DNA of 64,000 nt, taken from Tous-C4FEB sp044356555. Lineage in GTDB: Bacteria; Verrucomicrobiota; Verrucomicrobiia; Opitutales; Opitutaceae. Under the pieces are notes generated by a model. It was not told the DNA's origin. It saw only the letters and a program-made list of their open reading frames with translations, and did not search any database. The stretch covers positions 1 to 64,000 of the forward strand of contig JBIKWB010000015.1 in NCBI GenBank assembly GCA_044356555.1, written 5' to 3'. The translations under genes were made by a program, and so were the position numbers. Shown here in pieces: positions 25,408 through 33,698 of this stretch. How positions within the stretch are numbered: position 1 is the first letter of the stretch; each line of letters opens with the position of its first letter.

Positions 25408-26817
25408 CTACACGCCCCAACCGGCGCGGTAGTCGTAGCCGGGGCCGGCGAAGATGTTGCAATCCGGGCGATTGGGGAAACGGCCGGCGGCGGCGTCCCA
25501 CTCGAGGCGGGCTTGGGCGCGTTGGGCGGCGACGCCGAGCAACACGACCTCGGTGAGGCCGGCGGCGTAGTCGAAATCGGAGCCGCACTTGGGACCGCCG
25601 CGGATCGCAGCCGTCCACTCGGTGAACGGTCCGCCCGCGACGCGCGAGATGGATTTCGGCGGCAGCGCCCCCGCCATCGCTTGCATGCGCGCCTCGGGCA
25701 GGAGGCGGCACGAACCGCTGTGCGAAGTCACGCTCATGATACCCTTCGTTCCGTAGAAGAGACTGCCCCCGCTCTCGGAGAGTTTGAAACCGGGGACCGG
25801 TAACGGCGGTTTCATCGTGCCGTCGAACCACTTCATTTCCACGGGACCACGCCCGCCGCGCGCCGGGAATTTCCATGTCACCGCCGTCGAGGCCGGGAAC
25901 GTTTTTGGATACTGCTTGGTCGTGGCGGCCTCCACGCTCGAGGGTGAACCGAGATCGAGCGCGTAGAAAGGTGCGTCGAGTTGGTGGCAACCCATGTCGC
26001 CGAGGGAGCCGGTGCCGTAATCGGTGAAGCCGCGCCAGAAGGACGGCACGAGTTCCGGACGGTAAGGACGCGGCGGCGCCACCCCGAGCCAGAGATCCCA
26101 GTCCAACGTCGTTGGCACGGGCGTCTCTTTGGGATTCGCGTCGGGATCGAAATCGGCCGGGTAAAACCAGGGTGTGCGCGGTCGATCCGTCCACGTGTGC
26201 ACGGTGTGAACCTCGCCGATCAGCCCGGCCTGCACCCACTCGCGGGCGAGGCGGATGCCCTCGGAGGCGCGGCCTTGGTTGCCCATCTGGGTCACGACGC
26301 CCGCGGCTTTCGCGGCGGCATGGAGGCGCCGCACCTCGGTGAGGCAACGGCACATCGGCTTCTCGACGTAGACGTGTTTCTTCGCGGCGATCGCGGCCAT
26401 CGCGATCGGGAAGTGCATGTGGTCCGGCGTCGCGATCGCGACGGCGTCGATCTTGTCCGCCATCTGCTCAAACATCAGGCGGAAGTCCTTGAACCACTTG
26501 GCGTCTTTCAGTTGATCCGGCGGCCCCGCCTTCTTGCCGCCGGCGATTCCGGCGCGACTGCGTTTTTCGTCCACGTCGCACAGCGCGACGAATTGTTCGT
26601 CGGCGAGACCAGCGAGCGCAGCACCGCCGCGGCCGCCCACGCCGACTTGGGCGATGCGCAGGCGCTCGTTAGGCAAGCGCGTGCCTTGGCCGCGCAGGCC
26701 GTGCGGCAAAATCAGGACGGAGCCGAGCGCGGACGCCGTCGCCAGAAACTGGCGACGCGTCGACGGAGAGGGCGGAGACGATTGCGCTGGGGAAGACGGG
26801 GTTAAATTTAGGCTCAT
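25408..26817 (-). CDS. TAT-exported Gfo/Idh/MocA family oxidoreductase
   Basis: This 469-residue protein starts at the ATG at 26817, which places the twin-arginine signal STRRQFLATASALGSVLILP near the N-terminus. The Rossmann motif RIAQVGVGGRGGAALAGL comes at about 52, the family motif VYVEKPMCR near 143, and a conserved DMGCHQLDAPFYAL near 270. The C-terminal domain ends PDCNIFAGPGYDYRAGWGV. Family members oxidise sugar hydroxyls using tightly bound NAD(P), which suits export of the folded enzyme through TAT. It is the last gene of a run with two esterases, DUF1501 and PSD1 proteins. A periplasmic oxidation of a glycoside is plausible inference. A 51-codon remnant of a similar 3' end lies at 33524-33679. 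Confidence 0.9.
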   Translation of the reverse strand: MSLNLTPSSPAQSSPPSPSTRRQFLATASALGSVLILPHGLRGQGTRLPNERLRIAQVGVGGRGGAALAGLADEQFVALCDVDEKRSRAGIAGGKKAGPPDQLKDAKWFKDFRLMFEQMADKIDAVAIATPDHMHFPIAMAAIAAKKHVYVEKPMCRCLTEVRRLHAAAKAAGVVTQMGNQGRASEGIRLAREWVQAGLIGEVHTVHTWTDRPRTPWFYPADFDPDANPKETPVPTTLDWDLWLGVAPPRPYRPELVPSFWRGFTDYGTGSLGDMGCHQLDAPFYALDLGSPSSVEAATTKQYPKTFPASTAVTWKFPARGGRGPVEMKWFDGTMKPPLPVPGFKLSESGGSLFYGTKGIMSVTSHSGSCRLLPEARMQAMAGALPPKSISRVAGGPFTEWTAAIRGGPKCGSDFDYAAGLTEVVLLGVAAQRAQARLEWDAAAGRFPNRPDCNIFAGPGYDYRAGWGV

Positions 26818-26845
26818 GAGCAAGAAATGACGTTTTCCGGTGCGG

Positions 26846-28195
26846 CTAAGGTGCGGCGCGTCGCGCAAGAATCTCCTGCATCCAGCGGCGCGTCGCCAAC
26901 GTCGAAGGACGGTCTTCGAGATACTCGACGTCGACGTGCACGTGGGCGCCGAGATTAGCCGGGGCGACAAACCAGGGACGTCCGCTCAACCTGGCGGCGC
27001 GTTCATCCCAACCGATTCCAACCTTATTCCAGCCGGCGCCGTCGGCAGGTTTCCATGGCCGGCCGGGGTTGGTGCCGACGAACCCCCGCCACAACGAAGC
27101 GATCCGGTCGTCGCGCAGCGCGAGGTAGTTGGCGGCGTATTCACCGCGCGAGAATCCGACGAAGAAAATCGCGCCCGCGTCGCCGCCGAATTTCTCGCAC
27201 ACCGCGCGCACCGCCGCGACGCAGTAGTCGGCAGCTTTGTCGATATCGCCCCAGCCATCAATCTGCTCGCGTTGTCCGTCCACGCTGATGAACGGCAGAT
27301 TGAGGGTGATGAATTTTTCGCCGCGCGCCAAACCGTAGGCCATGGTGCCCTGATTGGTGTAGCCGGTTGAGTGACAAAACTTGTGGTAGAAAACGTTGCC
27401 GGTGTATTCGACGATGACCGGGTAGTTCGCGCCCGGTTGCCACTCGCGGGGCAGGGTGAGCACGTGGGTGACGCTTGTCTTTTCCCAGCCCGGCAACTGC
27501 TGATAGACGCGTCGCCCGGGACCGGGCGCATCGCGGGAGATGTCAGGCACGAGCACGCGGCGCGAGACATCGGGACGTTCGGCCGGCGCATCCCCGGTCG
27601 CGCGAAGGCTCCGCACACGAAGCGAGGGCGTGACGCGACTGTCGCCGACGACGAGTTCCAGCCAGCGGATCGAGGCCGGATTTGTCGCCGGGGTGTAGAT
27701 ATCTTTCCCGGGATAGCGGGTGTGGAGGTCGATCTTGAACGTCCCGCGTTGCCCCGGGGCGAGTGTCTCGCGCCCGGCGGTGGGACCGCCGTCGGGCGTA
27801 AACGTGCTCACGCCGCCCCAGCCTTGGCCCGACCGTGCCCAAAACGTAAAACGCATCGGCTTGTCGCCGGTGTTTTCGATGTCGGCTTCGACTAAGCGAA
27901 AGCGCGAAAGGTCCTGCGATTTCTCCGGCAAGGGAAAGACCACGCCACTGTCTGAGGCGGGCACGGTGCCCTTGATGTTCAAGGCCCCGTCCGTCACGGC
28001 AATCGTCACGCCGCGCGCCGTGAGTTGCGCCGGATCAAATGAGCGGACGAAATCAAATAGCTCTGCCGCCGGCGCGGAGACTGCGGCGACGAGAAACGAA
28101 AAGGCACCAAGGCCATAGTGCAGGAGCTTCGAGACTGAGTGCTTCTTGAAGTGATCGGGGTTGGCTTTCATGCGTCCGCGGGAGGATTGATTCAT
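26846..28195 (-). CDS. Secreted alpha/beta-hydrolase esterase with N-terminal carbohydrate-binding-like module
   Basis: The 449-residue product starts at the ATG at 28195, which shares one base with the stop of the upstream esterase (TGATG). An in-frame GTG one codon earlier is less likely. A signal peptide lies at about 27-45. Residues about 46-200 form a beta-sandwich-like module with TGDKPMRFTFWARSGQGWGG. The hydrolase domain has PVIVEYTGNVFYHK (oxyanion region), the nucleophile elbow GFSRGEYAANY and a C-terminal HVHVDVEYL that may carry the catalytic His. It probably removes acetyl or other acyl groups from a polysaccharide, but the substrate is not readable. Coupling with the SGNH esterase upstream suggests that two ester types, or two positions, are removed together. 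Confidence 0.75.
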   Translation of the reverse strand: MNQSSRGRMKANPDHFKKHSVSKLLHYGLGAFSFLVAAVSAPAAELFDFVRSFDPAQLTARGVTIAVTDGALNIKGTVPASDSGVVFPLPEKSQDLSRFRLVEADIENTGDKPMRFTFWARSGQGWGGVSTFTPDGGPTAGRETLAPGQRGTFKIDLHTRYPGKDIYTPATNPASIRWLELVVGDSRVTPSLRVRSLRATGDAPAERPDVSRRVLVPDISRDAPGPGRRVYQQLPGWEKTSVTHVLTLPREWQPGANYPVIVEYTGNVFYHKFCHSTGYTNQGTMAYGLARGEKFITLNLPFISVDGQREQIDGWGDIDKAADYCVAAVRAVCEKFGGDAGAIFFVGFSRGEYAANYLALRDDRIASLWRGFVGTNPGRPWKPADGAGWNKVGIGWDERAARLSGRPWFVAPANLGAHVHVDVEYLEDRPSTLATRRWMQEILARRAAP

Positions 28196-29763
28196 CACCG
28201 AGGATCCTCGGCTTGGGTCGGAGTCGAAGAGCTCTTGTAGTTGTTGAGAGATTTCCGGAAGGCTTCCGCCCTCTGGGTGATCGTTTCCGGCAGGGGAAAG
28301 CTATCCGTGCGGAAGGGTTCGGCCGGGAGTCCGGCAGCGTTGTAGAGGTTGGCTAAGGTGAAGTTTTTCCAGGCATACCGAACGTGGCTGGGCTGGCTTA
28401 CCAGCGGACTGCTGACCACCACCGTTTGGCCTTTGATGACGGCTTTAGCCGCGACAAATCTTCCATCGGAGCCGACCACCTCAAAGCCAGCCAGCTCGCC
28501 TGCCGCGGCGCGAAACGCTTCTGGATCTGCGCCGGGTTCGAGCTTGGGCGTTCGATTCATCACGACTTCGCGCGCTTCGAGTCCGTCCGCTTGTAGAAAG
28601 TGAACCACCGCTTGGCCCGTCGCGAATTCCACCCGGTTGAATCGCGGCCCCTCCGCGATCACCGATTTTCCTTCGGCGCGCAGGGCAAGGCGGGCCAACC
28701 GCTCGCCGAGATCCAATTTTTGCCGAGGATGGATGTCGCCAAATTCTCCCCGATCGAGCGCCACCGCCATGCCCGTGTTGGGCAGGGCCCGGCTTTTGTC
28801 CTGCGCCTCGCGCACCCACGCCCACGCTTCGCCGGACTTGTCGCTGGAGAACGGGAACGAGGCCAATTGCACCCAGTAAAAGGGAATGTCACCCAGCCCC
28901 CACTGCTCCCGCCAGCGCACAATCAGTTTTGAAAACAGCGCCTGATACGGTAGCGGGTCGTGACCGCCTGACTCGCCCTGATACCAGATGACCCCTTTGA
29001 TGGGAAACCGCTGCAGCGGGGCAATCATGCCATTATAGAAGACCGAAGGGTTCTTGGGATTCGTCAGCGCGTTCAGGCGTTTGGAGTCCGGCAAAACTTC
29101 GCGCAGGGCCTGGTCGTCGAGCCAGGCTTCGACGGAGGTCGCGCCTTGGGCCGAGTGAATGAAGCCGATCGGCACGCCCAGTTCACGCTGCACGGCTTGG
29201 CAGAAATAGAATCCCACGGCGCTGATCTCTCCCGAGTTGATTGGGTCGGCCGGGCTCCAACCATCCATGGTCGTCGTCTTTACTCGTTGGATCTCTCGCT
29301 GTGGCGTTTCGGCGGGCGTCACCTTCGCCTTGAAAACTCGGACCCGGGGATTCCCGAAGCTCTGGGGAGCCCTCGCGTATTCAGGCATGCTTTTCAAAGC
29401 CATGCCCATATTTGACTGACCGGAGCCCACCCACACGTCGCCGATCATCACGTCTGACAGAGTGAGCTTTTGCGGACCTATGACCTCGATCGTATGCGGA
29501 CCGCCCGCGGTCATGGCCGGCAACTGCACCTCCCACATTCCATCACGCACGGTGCTGCGTGCCTCCTGCCCGGCCAACTTCACCGCCACCTCCGAGCGAT
29601 CCGTGCCCGTACCAAAAATGCGGATCGGCTGATTCCGCTGCAGAACCATGTGGTCCGAGAACAAACGGTTCAGCGCAAAATCCCCCGCCTGCAGATGCCC
29701 GGCAGAAAGCGTAAACAACAACGTCAGAAATGAGCCGATTCGCTGCAGGTATTTTTTCATCAT
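28195..29763 (-). CDS. Sialate O-acetylesterase-like SGNH esterase
   Basis: The 522-residue protein starts at ATG 29763 (a second ATG follows directly; a TTG lies four codons upstream). It has a signal peptide (LLFTLSAGHLQAG) and the start GDFALNRLFSDHMVLQRNQP that opens the 9-O-acetylesterase family. The serine block is GDVWVGSGQSNMGMALKS, followed by VPIGFIHSAQGATSVEAWLD, IKGVIWYQGESG and a GDIHPRQKLDLGERLA block with the catalytic Asp-His. Despite the name, Bacteroidota and Verrucomicrobiota members act on acetylated plant and algal glycans. Its stop overlaps the next esterase ATG by one base. It follows DUF1501 after 123 bp. Confidence 0.88.
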   Translation of the reverse strand: MMKKYLQRIGSFLTLLFTLSAGHLQAGDFALNRLFSDHMVLQRNQPIRIFGTGTDRSEVAVKLAGQEARSTVRDGMWEVQLPAMTAGGPHTIEVIGPQKLTLSDVMIGDVWVGSGQSNMGMALKSMPEYARAPQSFGNPRVRVFKAKVTPAETPQREIQRVKTTTMDGWSPADPINSGEISAVGFYFCQAVQRELGVPIGFIHSAQGATSVEAWLDDQALREVLPDSKRLNALTNPKNPSVFYNGMIAPLQRFPIKGVIWYQGESGGHDPLPYQALFSKLIVRWREQWGLGDIPFYWVQLASFPFSSDKSGEAWAWVREAQDKSRALPNTGMAVALDRGEFGDIHPRQKLDLGERLARLALRAEGKSVIAEGPRFNRVEFATGQAVVHFLQADGLEAREVVMNRTPKLEPGADPEAFRAAAGELAGFEVVGSDGRFVAAKAVIKGQTVVVSSPLVSQPSHVRYAWKNFTLANLYNAAGLPAEPFRTDSFPLPETITQRAEAFRKSLNNYKSSSTPTQAEDPR

Positions 29764-29886
29764 GAAATTTATCAAGATTCGACGCCTTCTAGGCCGCCTA
29801 TGCTGGCACGTCTACTGGAGCGCCGTGAGCGAATTTTGGGCCGAGCCATCTTGGGTGCAGGTGGGCCGAAAGGTGACCGATCAGGA

Positions 29887-31164
29887 TTATGTGAACAGCG
29901 CGGTCACCGGCCGGCCTTTGTCCGCCACGGTGAAGGGCCGGCCCGAGGGCGAATGCTCGATGTGGCTGATGTCCATCCCGAGGGCCATCGCCACCGTCGC
30001 GTTGAGATCCGGCATGGTGGCGGGATTCTCCGCGACATGTTCGCCGATGGCGTCGGACTGGCCGTGGACATAACCGCCTTTCACGCCGCCGCCGGCCAGC
30101 CACCAAGTAAACACACCGGGATGATGCCCGCGCCCGGCGGTGACGGTGCTGATCTGCGGGGTGCGACCGAACTCCGTCGCCATGACCACGAGCGTGCTCG
30201 CGAGTAGACCGCGCTGATGGAGATCCGCGAGGAGGGCGGCCATCGTTTGATCTACGGACGGCGTCATGAGGCGCATGGATTTGATCTGATCGTTGTGGGT
30301 GTCCCAGTTTTGATCGTCCTCCACCTCGATGAAGCGCACGCCCGCCTCGACCAGTCGGCGGGCCAGCAGGCAGCCCTTGCCGAACGTGTGCGCCCCGTAG
30401 GCCGCCTGCGTCTTCGCGTCTTCGCGCGTGATATCGAAGACCTTGAGGTCTTCGCTCTTCATGAGGGCGGCGGCCTCCTGTTGGATTTTGAGATACGCGG
30501 CTGCATCCCGATGCGGCGTCTGCTGCACAAAGTGACTGCCGATGGCGCGCGCGAGCGCGGCGCGGCGGTTGAAATCCGCTTCGCTCACCGCGGCGGGAAG
30601 AGCGGAGTTCTGCAAGCCCGCGCCAGGATCGACGATCGGCAGCGGGGCGAGGTGCGCGGGGAAGTAACCGCTGCCCGGGTGCTGCGGGCTGCCATTGATC
30701 AGGACGTTGCTCGGTAGAAACCGGTTCTGTGAACCTATCAGTTTCGCGGCCCACGAGCCGAGCGACGGGTGCCGGATCGTCGGGGTCATGAAGTGGCTGG
30801 TATGCGCCGAGTAGGTGCCGAGTTCGTGGATGCCCTGCGTCGAGGTCATGGAGCGCACGAGCGAAACATGGTGCATCTGCTGCGCCATGAGGGGGAACCA
30901 CTCGGAGACCTGCACGCCGTCCGCGGTCGTCCCGATGGCGCCAACGCCGCCCATTTCTGGGCGGCCGGGCTTCGGATCAAACGTGTCGATGTGCGAGAGT
31001 CCCCCGCGCAGGTAGAGAAAAATAACGCTCTTCGCCCGGGCGCGCGGTGGCGTCCCGGCGGCACGCAACGCCCCGAGGCCCGGCAGCAGACTCACGCCCA
31101 GAAACGTTTTGACGAAGCGTTCGACAAAAGCGCGGCGGGACAGGTCGGTGACGATCGATTTCAT
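29887..31164 (-). CDS. DUF1501 family TAT-exported protein
   Basis: This 425-residue protein begins MKSIVTDLSRRAFVERFVKT, a twin-arginine signal. The DUF1501 core follows: KSVIFLYLRGGLSHIDTFDP, MHHVSLVRSMTST, HPSLGSWAAKLIG, RRLVEAGVRFIEVEDDQNWD, TLVVMATEFGRTPQ and GRGHHPGVFTWWLAGGGVKG. The fold is that of sulfatases and phosphatases, with metal-binding Asp and His residues conserved in those blocks, but no activity is established for the family. It sits 18 bp after the PSD1/DUF1553 gene, the usual pair. The start is preceded by TTTTCACCCCC and no Shine-Dalgarno motif. Confidence 0.92.
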   Translation of the reverse strand: MKSIVTDLSRRAFVERFVKTFLGVSLLPGLGALRAAGTPPRARAKSVIFLYLRGGLSHIDTFDPKPGRPEMGGVGAIGTTADGVQVSEWFPLMAQQMHHVSLVRSMTSTQGIHELGTYSAHTSHFMTPTIRHPSLGSWAAKLIGSQNRFLPSNVLINGSPQHPGSGYFPAHLAPLPIVDPGAGLQNSALPAAVSEADFNRRAALARAIGSHFVQQTPHRDAAAYLKIQQEAAALMKSEDLKVFDITREDAKTQAAYGAHTFGKGCLLARRLVEAGVRFIEVEDDQNWDTHNDQIKSMRLMTPSVDQTMAALLADLHQRGLLASTLVVMATEFGRTPQISTVTAGRGHHPGVFTWWLAGGGVKGGYVHGQSDAIGEHVAENPATMPDLNATVAMALGMDISHIEHSPSGRPFTVADKGRPVTALFT

Positions 31165-31182
31165 GGGGGTGAAAACTTGGGG

Positions 31183-33516
31183 TCAGCGTTGGAAGAGAAA
31201 CTCGGGCGAATTCAGCAACGCCCAAATCGTGTCCTCCACCGGAGTGAGGCTGGAGGCCGTGAGGTTCGCTATGGCCGAAAGCTCCCCGTCACACGGGGCG
31301 CGCACGAGGAGGGCGCGATAGATGAGCGCGGTCGTCCGGTCGCTGTGCCCATCGGCGGAGGCCAACTGGCGCCGCAGATGGGAATCCGGTGCGAGGACCC
31401 GCGCGACGAGTTCGCCGTTCATCAACGCGAGAGCGTGCGTGGTGTTGGGATCGCGGTTGAACGCGTCGATCTCGCGCCGATCGGATTGGCCGAATTGGCG
31501 CAGAAAGTGGCCGAGCGGCAGCGGCAGCGAAATCTCCGAGGCGCGGAGAAAATCCCTCGGCAACGATTTCCAGCGCGGATCGGTCTCCGGCACCGATTCT
31601 GGACCGCCCATTTCCAGCGCCTGCAATTCCGGGCTGAAAAAGTTTTCGTTCTCGCGCGCGTGGGCGGCCCGCAGCCGCCCCGCCTCGGCGGCGTCGCCGC
31701 CGGCCAGCGCGGCGGTGATTTCTTTCTTCTGTTCCGCGAGCCGGAGCGTGTGTTCCCGACGCCGGGCGCGGTAGGCCATTTCGTCGCGGGACCGCGCGAT
31801 GATCTCTTCGGCTGTCATGGCTGTGAGCCGGCGCAACCGCTCTGGATTCAAGAGGGATCCCTCGTGGCGCACGGCGGATTTGCGTTCATCGAGGTCCGGC
31901 ACGAGGAGCACGAGGTGAGAGTCCCAGATTTGCTCGGCCGACAGTCGCCGCAGCAGCGGGCCGTGCAACGCGAAGGCCGAACCCGGTTCCGGCCGCTCGC
32001 GCACGGCTTCGCTCTGATACAGCCGCGTATTCAGCAGCACGGCGAGAAACGCCCGCTCGTCGAATCGAAAGCCGATCAGAGCGGACGTCAGAAACTCGAG
32101 CAGCTCGCGGTGCTCCGGGTGCGGCAGCGCCGTGAGGCTGTCCACGGGCTCGATCAGGCCTGCCCCCATGACGCGTTTCCAGAGCCGGTTGGCGGCGTTC
32201 TTGGCGAATCGAGGATTGCGCGGCGAGGTCAGCCATTCCGCAAAGGCCCGCCGATGGTTGCCGTCGATGATTTGGGCTTCGTCGCCAAACAGCGTCCGCG
32301 GCAACACCGGCTGACCGCGCTCGGCGTGATCGTAGACATAGGTCGCCGGAAATGTGAGCGGCTTGTCCGTATCGGTGGTGAGTCGCTTCAAGAACGAGAT
32401 CGCGCGGCTCACGCCGTCCTGCAGCGCCGCGTCTTTGCCCATCCTTGCCAGGAGGGCCTTGAGCTCCGGCCACTGCTTGACGTTGTCGTTGGAATAACCG
32501 CTCGGGCTGTTGAGATTCGAGACGCCGGCGGTGAAGGCCGCCATCTGGAAAAAATCCTTCTGCGTCATTGGCTCGAGCGGGTTGTCGTGGCACTGGGCGC
32601 ACTCCATGCGCGTGCCGAGGAAGATGCGCGAGAGGTTCGAAGCGTGATCGAGCGGCATACCAAGATCCCGCAGGTAAAATCCGGCCGCGCCGTTTTCCCA
32701 GAGGTAGCCGGTGGCGGTGATGAGCTGGCGCACCATCTCGTCCTGCGGCAGGCCTTGGCGGATGGCGTCCTTCACCCAGTCGTCGTAGAGCCACGCCGGT
32801 TGCCCGCCGGCCAGCGCCCGCGGGTTGAGGCGGAGCTGGTCCGCCTTCCAGTTATACGTGTGGCTCACATAGCCCTCGCCGGCGAGCAGCGCGTCGATCA
32901 GCCGGGCTCGCCGGTCTGCGCGGGCGTCGGCGAGGAAGCGCGTGCTTTCCTCGAGGCTCGGGATGCGACCGGCGACATCCAGATAGAGGCGGCGCAGGAA
33001 AACCTCGTCGCTGGCGGGCGCGTTCAGCTTGGTGCCCTTCGCCGTGTGGTGGCGATCGATCAAGGCATCCACTTGGCGGGCGGTCTCCGGCACCGCCGTG
33101 CGAGCTACGGGCGCGCTTGGCTCACCGCGCGGTGCCTCGCGATGCTGAAACTTCACCCATCCGTCCAGCTTGGCCCCGTCGGCGATCCACGCGCGGAGCA
33201 ATGCCCGCTCGCCCTCGGAGAGTGGCTGCGCGCCCCCTTTCAGCGGGGGCATCACATCTTCATCGGTGTGCGGGAGCGACACGCGCTGCAGCAGTTCGCT
33301 CTCGTCGGGCTTGCCGGGCGTGATGACCGCGGCGTCAACGAGACCTGCCGCCGAATCGAACCGCAGGCCGCCCTTGGGCTTCGCCTGTTTCTCGCTGTGG
33401 CAGCTGAAGCAGTGACGATACAACACCGGTAACACGTCCGCTTCGAATCGCGGCGACGCGACGGCCCCGTGAGAGACTGCGAAGCCAAGCAGCATGAGAA
33501 GCGACACTCTCATCAT
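31183..33516 (-). CDS. Secreted PSD1 cytochrome-like / DUF1549 / DUF1553 protein
   Basis: The 777-residue protein has a signal peptide (MMRVSLLMLLGFAVSHGAVA) and a PSD1 haem motif, CFSCH, at 36-40 with DEDVMPPLKGG near 86. DUF1549 runs from about 145 to 350 and contains a second motif, ECAQCHDNPLEPMTQ, near 304. DUF1553 runs from about 420 to 740 (NPRFAKNAANRLWKRVMG, FRFDERAFLAVLLNTRLYQS, NTTHALALMNGELVARVL). It is 300 residues shorter than the paralogue at 332-3601 because it lacks the long middle section. It lies directly upstream of DUF1501. Two CxxCH sites imply covalent haem, so a redox role is likely, but the substrate is unknown. Confidence 0.92.
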   Translation of the reverse strand: MMRVSLLMLLGFAVSHGAVASPRFEADVLPVLYRHCFSCHSEKQAKPKGGLRFDSAAGLVDAAVITPGKPDESELLQRVSLPHTDEDVMPPLKGGAQPLSEGERALLRAWIADGAKLDGWVKFQHREAPRGEPSAPVARTAVPETARQVDALIDRHHTAKGTKLNAPASDEVFLRRLYLDVAGRIPSLEESTRFLADARADRRARLIDALLAGEGYVSHTYNWKADQLRLNPRALAGGQPAWLYDDWVKDAIRQGLPQDEMVRQLITATGYLWENGAAGFYLRDLGMPLDHASNLSRIFLGTRMECAQCHDNPLEPMTQKDFFQMAAFTAGVSNLNSPSGYSNDNVKQWPELKALLARMGKDAALQDGVSRAISFLKRLTTDTDKPLTFPATYVYDHAERGQPVLPRTLFGDEAQIIDGNHRRAFAEWLTSPRNPRFAKNAANRLWKRVMGAGLIEPVDSLTALPHPEHRELLEFLTSALIGFRFDERAFLAVLLNTRLYQSEAVRERPEPGSAFALHGPLLRRLSAEQIWDSHLVLLVPDLDERKSAVRHEGSLLNPERLRRLTAMTAEEIIARSRDEMAYRARRREHTLRLAEQKKEITAALAGGDAAEAGRLRAAHARENENFFSPELQALEMGGPESVPETDPRWKSLPRDFLRASEISLPLPLGHFLRQFGQSDRREIDAFNRDPNTTHALALMNGELVARVLAPDSHLRRQLASADGHSDRTTALIYRALLVRAPCDGELSAIANLTASSLTPVEDTIWALLNSPEFLFQR

Positions 33517-33523
33517 GGGGCAG

Positions 33524-33679
33524 TTAATCGAGTAACGGCGTGGCCATGCGGACCAACGGGGCGTAGCCGGGGCCGGCGAAGACAGCGCAATCCGGGTATC
33601 CGGCGTAGGTGCGCTTGGTTTTCACGATGATGTCGTTGCTAACGCTGGAGCGGTTAAACGCGCTTTCCTTCAAACCCAT
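33524..33679 (-). pseudogene. 3'-terminal remnant of a Gfo/Idh/MocA oxidoreductase gene
   Basis: Between the TonB receptor and the PSD1 gene, the minus strand can be read as 51 codons from an ATG at 33679 to TAA. The segment GYPDCAVFAGPGYAPL matches the C-terminus of the nearby Gfo/Idh protein, RPDCNIFAGPGYDYRA. At DNA level, 20 bases in a row (GTAGCCGGGGCCGGCGAAGA) are shared with 25435-25454, and the following bases also largely match. No Rossmann part is present, so this is probably the tail of a deleted gene. It could be a short expressed peptide, but nothing supports that. Confidence 0.6.
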
Positions 33680-33698
33680 CCATCGCGGTGGCCCAACG

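Noticed and set aside
30769..33432. 887-codon plus-strand open frame opposite DUF1501/PSD1 genes
   Set aside because: The minus-strand frames carry TAT signal, CxxCH sites and family motifs; the plus frame has no recognisable fold and an Arg/Gly-biased composition.
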